From JBCCCJ01 sp039029315 (GTDB lineage: Bacteria; Bacteroidota; Bacteroidia; J057), in assembly GCA_039029315.1 (NCBI GenBank), contig JBCCGK010000019.1, forward strand, positions 71,327-135,326: a DNA stretch of 64,000 bases, read 5' to 3'. The stretch's first letter is position 1; each line of letters opens with the position of its first letter. Made by a program: the position numbers and the translations under genes. Below, in pieces: positions 36,144 through 45,096 of the stretch. The notes below the pieces were generated by a model that made no database searches, was not told the origin of the DNA, and saw only the letters and a program-made list of their open reading frames with translations.

Positions 36144-37772
36144 CTAGTTGATGCCAACTCTGGTAAATGCGGCAGTATAAAAATCAATTTGTGTGAAAAA
36201 AGTTGAATACTTGTCTTGGGTTCCATCAAACATTCGTTTTACCTTTCTGATGGTATCTTCCCAGTTCTTTTGGTCAGCTGGCGTTGCTCTTTTCAGGGGA
36301 CAAGCTTCAGACAATTTTTGGATATCGCCATAAAAGTTGGTGAGTTCGCCTGAGAGGTTCTGGTACTTGGTGTCAGTCAGATTGGACACCTGATAAAACA
36401 ACTGGTCCAAATGTTTGGCCTGAAGGGCGATCTTGTAGGCATCATAAGTATCAGGTGTGCCAAGAATCAGTGAAAAATGAGCGTCGATATCATCATCAAA
36501 TTGTGCGTAGGTCTCATTTGCTACCATTCTGTTAAGAACATCATCTTCTGCCTTGATCCCTACATAAGACAAATATTCTTTTAATAAGCTAATCACTTCC
36601 CCATTAAAGGCTTCTGCTTGTTGATCGATTGAAATCAATCTTCTGTTGTAGACCAGGATTTTTTTATTTTCTTCCTCAATGGAATTGAGAAATTCTTTGG
36701 CCTCCTTATACAATTCCAATCCTTGTTCTTCTTTTTGTGCTCTTTCTTTCCTTCCAAACAGACTTACAATTCTTTCCACACTATATGCCGTAACTACCAT
36801 TCCTTTAAATCCGTCTATCACCTTTGACACCCCCCCTCCAGAAAGGATATCAGCTGCACCCACCAGTAAATTCAAGGGGTCTTTGAGCTTTTCAAAGATG
36901 TTAACCAGTTTTCCTTCAACCTGGTCATTGTAGGCTTCCTTGGACAATTTATCCAAATTGGGCATCAGTTCATTCTTCAACTTGCCATAGGTTTCATAAC
37001 TCACTGGGTTCGCAACCTGATTAAATGCTCCTATTGCTGCGCCCATTTCAGCGATGAGTTGGATGCTAATAGATTTTCCGACCAGCATGCCAAGGGTTTG
37101 AATGCGTGCCTTGTAGTTCTTCTTATAGTCTTCAATCAGAATTCTTCCGCTTTGGTAGTCATTTTCTCGCATCGCCCGATTGACGACTGTCCGCTTTTCT
37201 GATTCAATTTGTTCTAGTTTTCTTCCTAAAGCAATGATTTCTCTATCCTGGTCTGTCACCTTGGTTATCACCACATTTCCCAGATAGAGTTGCCCACTTC
37301 CTGCAAGTTGAGAGATCTTGATCTTTAAATATTTGTTTCCGAGGGATCGAATTCTCTTGGAAAAAGTTCTCAGGACATTTTCATTGGTATTCTCCCTGAT
37401 TTTGATATCCAAACCTGTACCATGTTTTTTCCATCCTTCTTCCAGGTCATTGGCATTGATTTGATCTGTCGTAAAAACCTCCACCTTCCAGGCAGCACCG
37501 CCTTGAGCCAGGTATTGAAAGGTCATATTTCCGGGAGACCGGATTGCTTTTGAATACACCAGAGATATTGTATCCAGGTAACCTCCACCATTTTTTCCCA
37601 GGGTCAAATATTCTCGACTTGTTTCGCTGGTATCTGGCTTTGCAAAGGTATAATCACCATAAATGGTCCAGGGAATTAATTCACGTTCACGTTCGAAGGG
37701 GAAACTGTCTTTCTGGGAGAAGGTTGCAAGAGTACTAATCAGAAAAAAAGTAGAAAGTGCGATAGATTTCAT
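36144..37772 (-). CDS. Secreted large helical protein of unknown function
   Basis: A 542-residue protein from ATG 37772 with signal peptide MKSIALSTFFLISTLATFS. Residues about 25-185 look like a beta-sandwich, possibly ligand binding (TFQYLAQGGAAWKVEVFT, KYLKIKISQLAGSGQLYLGN). The remainder is almost entirely helical, with long charged coils flanking a Gly-rich hydrophobic stretch (LNLLVGAADILSGGGVSKVI through GFKGMVVTAYS, about residues 315-350). No family was recognised. The layout (signal peptide, coils, central hydrophobic hairpin) recalls alpha-pore-forming proteins, but that is only a structural analogy. Stand-alone gene. Confidence 0.7.
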   Translation of the reverse strand: MKSIALSTFFLISTLATFSQKDSFPFERERELIPWTIYGDYTFAKPDTSETSREYLTLGKNGGGYLDTISLVYSKAIRSPGNMTFQYLAQGGAAWKVEVFTTDQINANDLEEGWKKHGTGLDIKIRENTNENVLRTFSKRIRSLGNKYLKIKISQLAGSGQLYLGNVVITKVTDQDREIIALGRKLEQIESEKRTVVNRAMRENDYQSGRILIEDYKKNYKARIQTLGMLVGKSISIQLIAEMGAAIGAFNQVANPVSYETYGKLKNELMPNLDKLSKEAYNDQVEGKLVNIFEKLKDPLNLLVGAADILSGGGVSKVIDGFKGMVVTAYSVERIVSLFGRKERAQKEEQGLELYKEAKEFLNSIEEENKKILVYNRRLISIDQQAEAFNGEVISLLKEYLSYVGIKAEDDVLNRMVANETYAQFDDDIDAHFSLILGTPDTYDAYKIALQAKHLDQLFYQVSNLTDTKYQNLSGELTNFYGDIQKLSEACPLKRATPADQKNWEDTIRKVKRMFDGTQDKYSTFFTQIDFYTAAFTRVGIN

Positions 37773-38073
37773 ATTGATCAATAAATTCTACGAATAGGGC
37801 ATTTGAAAAATTTCGGAACGGAAGTTTATTACTTTCTCCGAAATGTTCCAAGTAAATCAACAAGTTCTTGGCCCAAAGAAGCTTTGCCCTTGGATGAATC
37901 CGAAAGGATAGATTGCCAGGAAATAGATAGGAGAAATGGCACAAGCTCTTTCCTCAACTTCTTCTATTGGCAGTCTGGATCCAATCACATCCATACCATA
38001 CACAGAAGAAGCTACTCCCCATTCTCTGAATGCGTCAGATATGGTTTTTATCCAGAATCGAAAATTCCAGTGC
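37773..38073. other. Intergenic region
   Basis: About 300 bases between two minus-strand genes. A plus-strand frame that starts here (37803) runs into the bestrophin gene and is judged a shadow. It presumably holds the promoter of the secreted helical protein and the terminator of the bestrophin gene; no clear hairpin was identified. Confidence 0.4.
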
Positions 38074-39036
38074 TTAGGATATCACGATATAATCTTTTGT
38101 CTCCTGTGGTGAGGACTGCACCAATTCAATTCCAAGAATTTCGTGCACATTCCCTTCAATCTTTCTTGCAAGGCTTTTGGTAGGCAGATCATTGCAGTCA
38201 AGCCCAAACGGTTCTTCAATTTCTACAGAAATAAACTCCAGCCCTATCAAGGCATAGGAAGCGAAGGCTGTCAAAAGAATAGCGAAAAAGCCCACCTTTG
38301 GCACCAGAACAAAGGGCAACAAGCCACAATAGGTGAAGATAAATAACTTGATGAAGAAATTATGGGCAAAGGGAATCGGCGTGGCCTTGATTCGCTCACA
38401 GGCACCCTGAATATCCAGAAATGATTGGGTTTCAGGTTTGACATTGTTGAGCTGATACCCATCTATGAGTCCGTCTTGATAGAGGATCTCTGAACGTTGG
38501 TACAAATCATTGACGATTTTGTTGGGCACATGCTTGAATTTCTTCAAGGATTCAAGGGGTTCTTCAGAATAGGTAGGAATCAATTCATGACTGCTGATAT
38601 CACGCAAATGATCACTCAAAGCCACTACATAGGCAGAGATTCCCTTGGCAAAGAACCGGCGATTGACCTGATCATCCTTTCGAAGCATCCCATTGAAGAT
38701 GACGGCGAGACCTCGTGTGTGATTGATCAAGGCACCCCATTGTTTGCGACCTTCCCACCAACGATCATAGGCTGTATTGGTTCGAAATACCATCATCAAA
38801 CTAAGGAAGACACCTAGGAGTGAAAAGACAGAGGGCTCGATGATGATCACCTCCAGGTCTGTCTCAAAAGGTAAATGACTTTTGATGTGTTCATTGGTCC
38901 CAATTTCATTCAAGACAGCAATCACGAGTGCATAGCCAGACATCCACAGGACCATGCGCATGGTCCGCCGGACAACATAACTTGCATTGAAGTGCCGAAT
39001 GGCTTCCCAGAATTTTTTTGAATTGTAGTTAATCAT
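38074..39036 (-). CDS. Bestrophin-family (UPF0187) membrane channel protein
   Basis: A 320-residue protein with membrane helices near 25-50, 65-85, 225-260. The conserved bestrophin segment FRTNTAYDRWWEGRKQWGAL is present after helix two, and IQGACERIKATPIPFAHNFFI is also a family signature. Bacterial bestrophins are pentameric ion channels (cation- or anion-selective depending on the member). The gene lies 18 bases downstream of the REC-reductase gene and may be transcribed with it. Selectivity cannot be read from sequence. Confidence 0.92.
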   Translation of the reverse strand: MINYNSKKFWEAIRHFNASYVVRRTMRMVLWMSGYALVIAVLNEIGTNEHIKSHLPFETDLEVIIIEPSVFSLLGVFLSLMMVFRTNTAYDRWWEGRKQWGALINHTRGLAVIFNGMLRKDDQVNRRFFAKGISAYVVALSDHLRDISSHELIPTYSEEPLESLKKFKHVPNKIVNDLYQRSEILYQDGLIDGYQLNNVKPETQSFLDIQGACERIKATPIPFAHNFFIKLFIFTYCGLLPFVLVPKVGFFAILLTAFASYALIGLEFISVEIEEPFGLDCNDLPTKSLARKIEGNVHEILGIELVQSSPQETKDYIVIS

Positions 39037-39054
39037 AGATAGTTGACACTAAAA

Positions 39055-40731
39055 TCAGACCTCAGCGAGGTATTGATGAACAAATTTGATAGCGATAGCT
39101 CCTTCTCCTACTGCTGATGCGACCCGATTCATGGCACCAGCTCGCACATCACCAGCAGCAAATATACCAGGTTGACAGGTTTCTAACAGAAATGGTTCAC
39201 GATCCAGTTTCCAGATTCTCGGATACTGCTCATATCGCATGAGGTCTCTTCCTGTCTCCAGGTACCCTTGTTTGTTGCGAAGAATATTGCTACTGGCCAA
39301 CCAGTCAGTGACTGGTCGTGCGCCGATGAAAATAAACAGTGCTGATGCCTCCCTCTCATACTGACTCTGGTCCTCCATATTCTCCATGACCAGGCTTTCC
39401 AGATGCTCTCCTCCACAAGCTTTGACCACCTGGCGATGACCATGAACATGAATGTTGTCAATCGAATCGATTTGGTCGATCAAATAGCTGGACATGGTAG
39501 CAGTCAGATCAGGCTTGCGGATCAATATATGCACCTCAGAGGCATATTGGGACAAATAGACGGCTCCTTGCCCAGCAGAATTTCCCCCTCCAACTACATA
39601 GACGGGTTTGCCTTTCACGGAGGCGGCTTCTGTGGTCGCAGCACCATAGTAAATTCCAGCTCCAGTGAATTTTTCTATGCCCTCAGCAGCTAGTTGTCGA
39701 TAGTCAACTCCAGTAGTAATGATGATCGACTTGGTCCTGACCTCACTTCCATCCTTGAGGGCCAAAGTTTTATAGGCCCCATCAACATCAATCTGGGAAA
39801 CTTCTTGTGGGGAAAGAAAATCGACCCCAAATCGAGTCGCCTGTGTCAATGCCCGACGAGCCAGATCACTTCCGCTCAGTCCTTTGGGAAAGCCCAGGTA
39901 ATTTTCGATTCGAGAACTGGTACCTGCCTGCCCACCGGGGGCCCGCTTTTCAACCAATAAGGTCTTCAGTCCTTCTGATCCTCCATACACTCCTGCTGCC
40001 AAACCAGCCGGTCCTGCCCCCACGATGACCACATCATAGAGATCTTCCTGTTTCACATTTGGATTCATCCCGACCTTAGCAGCCAGTTCTTGCAAGCTTG
40101 GATCAGTGAGGTGACTTCCATCCTCAAAGAAAACCACAGGCAAGTCCCTCTTTTCCAACTCATTGATTGTCAACAGATCAGTCGCTTCTTTGGATTGATC
40201 TACGTCTAGCCATAAATAAGGAAAAAGGTTGCCAGCCAGAAAGTCTTTAAGATTATGCGATTTGGGAGAATATTGATACCCTACAACCTTGATTCCCTTA
40301 AATCCTGGTTTATATTCTGCTTGCCAATCATCCAGCAAATCGTTCAAAATGGGATACAGTTTTTCAGTGGGCGGGTTCCAGGGTTTCATCAGGTAGAAAT
40401 CCAGTTGCACATCATTGATCGCCTTGATTGCTGCATCCGTATCAGAATAAGCTGTCAACAAAACTCGTTTTGCGCGTGGAAAAATCAATTTTGCCTTTTC
40501 CAGAAATTCCACCCCCAACATTTCGGGCATTCGCTGGTCAGACAGAAAAAGGGCAATGACTTCTCCCTTGTTTTTGAGTTCCACCAAGGCCTCAAGGGCG
40601 TCATTGGCAGACTCGGTACTGATGATTCTATAGGACTCACGATATTCCGAACGCAAGTCTCTGCGCAAGGATCGAAGCACCTGTTTGTCATCATCTATAG
40701 AAAATATGATTGGTTTTTGGGTTTCAGCCAT
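39055..40731 (-). CDS. Fused response regulator / thioredoxin-reductase-like flavoprotein lacking redox Cys pair
   Basis: A 558-residue fusion. Receiver domain at 1-125: acidic DDD at 13-15, phospho-Asp65 in LFLSDQRMPE, Lys in LMKPW. A thioredoxin-like linker domain covers about 145-220. The thioredoxin-reductase fold covers 231-555: FAD motif GAGPAG at 238-243, NADPH motif GGGNSAG near 381, and the C-terminal FAD segment PGIFAAGDVRAGAMNR. Where true reductases have YCATCDG, this protein reads YGAATTE (362-368), so both redox Cys are replaced (Gly363, Thr366). It may pass electrons to another acceptor or act as a flavin sensor. It is preceded by a cNMP-binding kinase gene. Confidence 0.92.
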   Translation of the reverse strand: MAETQKPIIFSIDDDKQVLRSLRRDLRSEYRESYRIISTESANDALEALVELKNKGEVIALFLSDQRMPEMLGVEFLEKAKLIFPRAKRVLLTAYSDTDAAIKAINDVQLDFYLMKPWNPPTEKLYPILNDLLDDWQAEYKPGFKGIKVVGYQYSPKSHNLKDFLAGNLFPYLWLDVDQSKEATDLLTINELEKRDLPVVFFEDGSHLTDPSLQELAAKVGMNPNVKQEDLYDVVIVGAGPAGLAAGVYGGSEGLKTLLVEKRAPGGQAGTSSRIENYLGFPKGLSGSDLARRALTQATRFGVDFLSPQEVSQIDVDGAYKTLALKDGSEVRTKSIIITTGVDYRQLAAEGIEKFTGAGIYYGAATTEAASVKGKPVYVVGGGNSAGQGAVYLSQYASEVHILIRKPDLTATMSSYLIDQIDSIDNIHVHGHRQVVKACGGEHLESLVMENMEDQSQYEREASALFIFIGARPVTDWLASSNILRNKQGYLETGRDLMRYEQYPRIWKLDREPFLLETCQPGIFAAGDVRAGAMNRVASAVGEGAIAIKFVHQYLAEV

Positions 40732-40849
40732 GGGTTTGGTTTCTTTCAGAGAAATGAAGTTGCCAGAACAAATGTAGTACCTCTCGGCATTTTTGTCATG
40801 TATAGGTACAGAAAATTTTCATGAAACATTGGTGCTCCCCTTTTTCGCT

Positions 40850-40946
40850 TGCCATCCCTCTCAACAGGTGGTATTCCCGCTTTTCAGCACAAGAGGCTTT
40901 GCGGAAAGTCCTCACTTGCAGGAACCAGCTAGGCAAAGGGATGGCA
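40850..40946 (-). ncRNA. Candidate structured RNA in the leader of the REC-reductase gene
   Basis: Nested inverted repeats form a multibranch fold. P1: 10 perfect pairs between 40850-40859 and 40937-40946. P2: 40866-40872 with 40924-40930, six of seven pairs. P3: 40909-40912 with 40920-40923. P4: 40874-40880 with 40901-40906 with one bulge. P2 encloses P3 and P4, P1 encloses all. No protein frame covers it, and it lies about 120 bases upstream of the reductase start at 40731. The strand is chosen from that context; either strand can fold. It does not match a riboswitch consensus I know. Confidence 0.4.
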
Positions 40947-41008
40947 GGAAACATCAATAGACTTCGGTTATGATGTATTAGCTCTTGATTATTTGGAATT
41001 TTCATTGG

Positions 41009-42418
41009 TTAAGCTGACACAGGGAACCAGACTTCAAAGGTGGTATCTCCAGGAACTGATCGCACAGTGATATCGCCATCGTGTCGATTGATGATTTTTT
41101 TCACAATATCCAACCCCATTCCTGTTCCCTCCCCCATAGGCTTTGTGGTAAAAAATGGCTCAAAAATCCGGCTCAGATTCTCTTCAGGGATGCCAGAACC
41201 TGTGTCCTTGATTTCAATCCAGACCTTTTGTCTCGCTTCATATGTTTTTATGCTCAATGTCCCTCCAGGTTCCATAGCCTCGACAGCATTGGAAATCAGA
41301 TTTGTCCACACTTGATTGAGTTGCCCTCCAAGAGACATCACCATTGGCAAATCGTCTGCAAATTGGTTGGACACCTGAATCCGTCTGTCCTTGAGCTTAT
41401 GCTTGAGGATCATCAATGTCAACTTCAATCCTTCATGCAGATCTGTTGGTTCCAGAGACTTGCCTCTATCCATATATGAATAGCCCTTGACTGCCTTGAC
41501 CAGTTCTGCAATTCGGTCAGCGGATTCGCGAATCTCAACCACAAGCTTTTCAAGATTGAGGGTGCTTTCTATCCATTTCAATACTGTAGGCAAGGATTCT
41601 TCAGAAACGATATCTGCCAATTTGTCCAATTCCTCCACCTCCAGCCCAAAGTCAAGATAGGTTTCTGCAATATCATCAGCCCCTTCTACCTCATGATCGT
41701 CCAGCCAATCTAACAAATCATCCATTTTTTCCTCTCGTTCCAAAATACTCAAGCTCGATTGATTCAGGTTGTTGATTTTTGAAAAAAGGACTCCATTTAC
41801 TTGATCTGTTTGTTCCGGGGTAATATCCATGGTGATCACTGCCTTGAACTTCTCGGGCGTGGTATGGATATTTTTGTACAGTTCCTCTGAACTACGAACC
41901 ATAGCTGAAGCAGGATTATTGAGTTCATGTGCCAGACCAGCTGATAACTTACCGAGTGCCATAAGTTTTTCATCCTGAAAGCGGATTTGGCTAAATTCCC
42001 GAATACGGCTTGACATAAATCCAACCAGTGCCTGTGTCAACTCATAACTGGCATTGACCATTTCGGTAAAGTAGCGCTTGTGAAGTTGTAAAATGGTACA
42101 TCTTTCCTGGGATACGCCATGTGCAGATACTTCTTTCATTCGAGAAAATGGAAGAATTCCTGTGATATAGCCAGCATGAAAGATCCCGGCTTCACGTCTT
42201 TGGCCATCCCGTTCCAGATACACCAGAAAATTGCCTTTCATCAAGATGACCATATAGTCTGCAGGATCTCCTGGTTGGAAAATAAATTCTCCTTCTTCAA
42301 GAGAATAATATTCCGATTTTTCTACCAGCCATTCAAGCGCAGGTCGTTCCTGCTTGGCAAAGGTCTCAAATGAAAGCAATTGGTCTATCAGATCAGAAGA
42401 TTTCTCCAGGGTTTGCAT
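41009..42418 (-). CDS. Cyclic-nucleotide-binding-domain sensor histidine kinase
   Basis: A 469-residue cytoplasmic kinase from ATG 42418 (a TTG at 42487 is possible). Residues 15-120 form a cNMP-type beta-roll (SLEEGEFIFQPGDPADYMVI and IFHAGYITGILPFSR), although the usual phosphate-binding FGE/RxA pattern is not clear, so ligand binding is uncertain. The dimerisation helix has His164 in LSAGLAHELNNPASAM. The ATPase has NLISNAVEAM, IKDTGSGIP, FTTKPMGEGTG and MGLDIVKK. It is probably the partner of the downstream receiver-reductase fusion. I recall this pairing in other genomes, where a UBP zinc-finger gene often joins; none is seen here. Confidence 0.9.
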   Translation of the reverse strand: MQTLEKSSDLIDQLLSFETFAKQERPALEWLVEKSEYYSLEEGEFIFQPGDPADYMVILMKGNFLVYLERDGQRREAGIFHAGYITGILPFSRMKEVSAHGVSQERCTILQLHKRYFTEMVNASYELTQALVGFMSSRIREFSQIRFQDEKLMALGKLSAGLAHELNNPASAMVRSSEELYKNIHTTPEKFKAVITMDITPEQTDQVNGVLFSKINNLNQSSLSILEREEKMDDLLDWLDDHEVEGADDIAETYLDFGLEVEELDKLADIVSEESLPTVLKWIESTLNLEKLVVEIRESADRIAELVKAVKGYSYMDRGKSLEPTDLHEGLKLTLMILKHKLKDRRIQVSNQFADDLPMVMSLGGQLNQVWTNLISNAVEAMEPGGTLSIKTYEARQKVWIEIKDTGSGIPEENLSRIFEPFFTTKPMGEGTGMGLDIVKKIINRHDGDITVRSVPGDTTFEVWFPVSA

Positions 42419-42841
42419 ATAGATTTGAGGGATTTTTGGGTTTTGAATGATTAGGGGACACTTGAGGTGCCCAGAATGTGACAGCAATGTCTAGGTTATT
42501 TGATATCGAATTGAGACTATTGCTGTTTATCAACATGAAGATATCAATTGCTTTGAGAAAATCGAAGAATTGGGATCTGGAAAACAATCGATCCTGTTTC
42601 TTAAAGGTTCCAAACAGAGGATGAATGTAGTCTGAAATCTTGAATGCTCGACATAGCAGGATTTCTGTCAGGTTCTCACTCCCGAGTTAGCAGGATACAG
42701 ATTATTCCCAGGATCGATATGGAGATTCGCATGAGTCGAATTTTGCCTTTCTCCTCCTCGCCGGATTACCCTTTTGGTAGAGGGGTATGCCAAGCTATAG
42801 AACAAAGGTGTATTCGCAGAGATGATTGGACGATCATCTTC
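42419..42841. other. Intergenic region upstream of the kinase gene
   Basis: About 420 bases between the kinase start and the tRNA terminator. The plus-strand open frame at 42644 runs across the tRNA and is not a gene. No further RNA or protein feature was recognised. The region is presumably leader and promoter DNA for the kinase. Confidence 0.4.
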
Positions 42842-42874
42842 AATAAAAATCGGCTCATACATAAAGTACAAGCC
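42842..42874 (-). terminator. Rho-independent terminator of the tRNA-Leu gene
   Basis: On the minus strand, a 9-bp stem (42874-42866 with 42860-42852, two G-U pairs) with a 5-base loop is followed by a U-rich run (ATTTTTATTG). It begins six bases after the tRNA 3' end. Confidence 0.75.
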
Positions 42875-42879
42875 GAAGG

Positions 42880-42965
42880 TACCCGAGATCGGACTCGAAC
42901 CGATACGGACATTTCTGTCCATTGGATTTTAAGTCCAACGTGTCTACCAATTTCACCACTCGGGC
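42880..42965 (-). tRNA. tRNA-Leu (anticodon UAA)
   Basis: Read on the minus strand: acceptor GCCCGAG pairs with CTCGGGT (one G-U), the D arm contains GGTGAAATTGGTAGACAC, and the anticodon stem GGACTTAAAATCC presents TAA in the loop. A long variable arm (TGGACAGAAATGTCC) marks a class II tRNA, and the T arm is CGGTTCGAGTCCG. The discriminator base is A and the 3' CCA is not encoded. Length is 86 bases. It decodes UUA and UUG. Confidence 0.97.
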
Positions 42966-43000
42966 CCGTCCACGAAAGACGGCGTAAAGATGAAGAATTC

Positions 43001-45094
43001 TTATTGAACTTCAAAGAGGCAAAGTCGAGATGGTGGCAGTTCAATGGGAATCCGAAAGGGGGCCGTAGAAAGGTCCATCTGTTGTTTTGAAAGGAGGGTT
43101 CCTGTTTCATCAGTCAAGCGTAGCTGATAACTTCCCGGTCGAAGCAAATACAGTTCGGCTTCCAGGGAGCGTGAACCTTCGCCAAAGTAAAATAACTCTG
43201 CCCGAAAATGTGTCGGTTCAGCATCCAGCACAAGGGCAGCAAAGTCTCTCGCAGGGCTTAGCCAGCGAACGGCATTCATAGGAAAATATAGTGCATCTCC
43301 AACATTTCCTGTCAGGGAAGCGAACAAGATGTTGGCATCATAGGAAGGAATTGGGTCATCCAGGAGATCATTCAAATAGGCTCCATGAAAGCTGAATACC
43401 CGATCGGTCCATTTGACTTCTGAGGTAAAGGCCTCAAAATTATACAAAAAGGCGCCGGATTGTTCATGCAGATGGTCTTCCAACGATTGTCGATCATCAC
43501 CAAAGCGCATCCGGGAATAAGCATCCCCAATTCTCACAATCAGATCATCAAACTGCTGATCTCCGGTGATCATGCGATACTTGGCCAATACACCCGGCAA
43601 GAAGGATGGCATTTGCTTGACACACCACTCCAGACTTCCGGCTTTGGGAGTAGGGTGAATAGCTTGATTGCTGAACTTTCGATAGATACTAGCCATCGAA
43701 AAGATTGGCTGGAGATAAGTCTCCTTTCCACTCATATGGAAACACAAGAGCATGGTATTGAGCATCATCCCCATTGCACTTGGCCAAACATAAAGAGGAT
43801 CATCATCATGATTGCCTGGGTCCCACCAGGTCTCTGTCATTCCGCCTATTCCCCCATCCGGCCAATGTATAGCAGAGGGGACAATTCCTGCTGGCTTGCC
43901 TTTTTCTTCCCTCGCTGTCGCCTCCACCCAGGTATCCATCCAGTCAAGAACCAATCTCCCAATCCGTTCGTTTCCTGTTCTTTGCCATAGCAAGAGAGCA
44001 GGTTGAATCACTCTGGGATGATATACCGTGTCACAGGCTTTTTCAGGAGAGGGGTCAACTGTTTCTGAGCTGAAATAGGTGCTTTTGAATTGAAGGAATC
44101 CGCGTTCATTTCGTCCTGTCCACAAGCTTTCCATCAATTCGACAAGCTGCATGGCTCGATCCTGCCATTCAGCATCATTGGGCTTGAGATGCATCATCGG
44201 AGTAATGGTATCAGCCGAGTCTTCGGCGGTATGCTCGACATCATACACGCGATCCGTATAGCCTTTTTCCATTTTTTCAGTAGCAAATAGCCCTTTGGAT
44301 AGCCGTTCTTGAGCTTCAATTAACAGGGGATCTTCCATACCAAGCAGGATGGGAATCCATTTTCGCCACATTTCAACATCATCTCCCCATCCGCCGCCAT
44401 ATTGTCCATCTGGAACCTGTCTTTCCTTCACCCACCAGTGAAGAATCTTTCGCAATTTCTCCAGAACTTCTCGCTGGTGATTGGCCCAATCAGGTGCATG
44501 TTCATCCTTTTGATTCTCTCCTTTCCAGGGAATATGTTTTCCCCAATACATGCCAAAAATGGGATTGGTCGGAAAGGCCTCAAAAGCAGCCTGTAGACAA
44601 TGTTGAATTTCTTTTTGATACATTGCCTTGGTTTCAGGAATCTTCTGGATGTTGCCATGCTCCAACATATCATGGATCAACATTCTTCCTCTATACCAAT
44701 ACATCAATGGCAATAAGTCTGGATCGGCATCTTCAATGGGGAAGTGATAGGTTTCCGGCGTGATTTTTCGATCAATATAGGATGCCAAATATCTTCTGGG
44801 CCGATCTGCTGGGGGCAATTCCAAAAAAATCTCTTTTCCAAAGGCCCAATGATGAATCATTTCCAGAAGGAGGTCCAATTGCCGGCGTTGCAGTAAGGAC
44901 AGATCTGCTGTCTCAGACAGCGCTATCAAGTAGCGATATCGCGCCTGTTCATCGACAAGATTCCCAGCGAAGACAATGGCTTGTTTCCAGCTCATATTTG
45001 TCTCTCGGCATCCCAGCGGGAAAGCCCAATATGCCAGGAAAGAGAGCAGGATGGATTGAGTAAAATCCCTTCTGGATAAAGAATCCGAAGTCAT
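43001..45094 (-). CDS. Tat-exported protein of unknown function, probable alpha-toroid enzyme
   Basis: A 697-residue protein with a twin-arginine signal (LSRRDFTQSILLSFLAYWAFP) and a possible lipidated Cys29. The body has many regularly spaced helices with aromatic- and Trp-rich loops (GQYGGGWGDDVEMWRKWIPI, WWDPGNHDDDPLYVWPSAMG), as in (alpha/alpha)6-barrel polysaccharide lyases or glycoside hydrolases. The C-terminal 100 residues look like a beta-sandwich. No catalytic family could be named. It lies directly after the DinB gene (two bases apart) on the minus strand, so it is the second gene of an operon; the tRNA-Leu follows. Confidence 0.75.
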   Translation of the reverse strand: MTSDSLSRRDFTQSILLSFLAYWAFPLGCRETNMSWKQAIVFAGNLVDEQARYRYLIALSETADLSLLQRRQLDLLLEMIHHWAFGKEIFLELPPADRPRRYLASYIDRKITPETYHFPIEDADPDLLPLMYWYRGRMLIHDMLEHGNIQKIPETKAMYQKEIQHCLQAAFEAFPTNPIFGMYWGKHIPWKGENQKDEHAPDWANHQREVLEKLRKILHWWVKERQVPDGQYGGGWGDDVEMWRKWIPILLGMEDPLLIEAQERLSKGLFATEKMEKGYTDRVYDVEHTAEDSADTITPMMHLKPNDAEWQDRAMQLVELMESLWTGRNERGFLQFKSTYFSSETVDPSPEKACDTVYHPRVIQPALLLWQRTGNERIGRLVLDWMDTWVEATAREEKGKPAGIVPSAIHWPDGGIGGMTETWWDPGNHDDDPLYVWPSAMGMMLNTMLLCFHMSGKETYLQPIFSMASIYRKFSNQAIHPTPKAGSLEWCVKQMPSFLPGVLAKYRMITGDQQFDDLIVRIGDAYSRMRFGDDRQSLEDHLHEQSGAFLYNFEAFTSEVKWTDRVFSFHGAYLNDLLDDPIPSYDANILFASLTGNVGDALYFPMNAVRWLSPARDFAALVLDAEPTHFRAELFYFGEGSRSLEAELYLLRPGSYQLRLTDETGTLLSKQQMDLSTAPFRIPIELPPSRLCLFEVQ

Positions 45095-45096
45095 AC

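Noticed and set aside
37803..38183. 126-residue plus-strand open frame
   Set aside because: It overlaps the 3' end of the well-supported bestrophin gene on the other strand and has no recognisable motif or start context.
40255..40824. 189-residue plus-strand open frame
   Set aside because: It is antisense to the receiver domain of the REC-reductase fusion, whose motifs are clear.
40850..40946. Cyclic-di-GMP-I riboswitch or RNase P RNA
   Set aside because: A short CGCAAAGCC match on the minus strand and a GGAAAGTCC match on the plus strand were seen, but the rest of either consensus is absent and the length is wrong for RNase P.
40796..41005. 69-residue minus-strand frame in the kinase/reductase gap (possible UBP zinc finger)
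   Set aside because: No Cys/His zinc pattern is present; the region is better explained by nested RNA helices.
42644..43090. 148-residue plus-strand open frame
   Set aside because: It runs through the tRNA-Leu gene and into the Tat-exported protein gene on the opposite strand.
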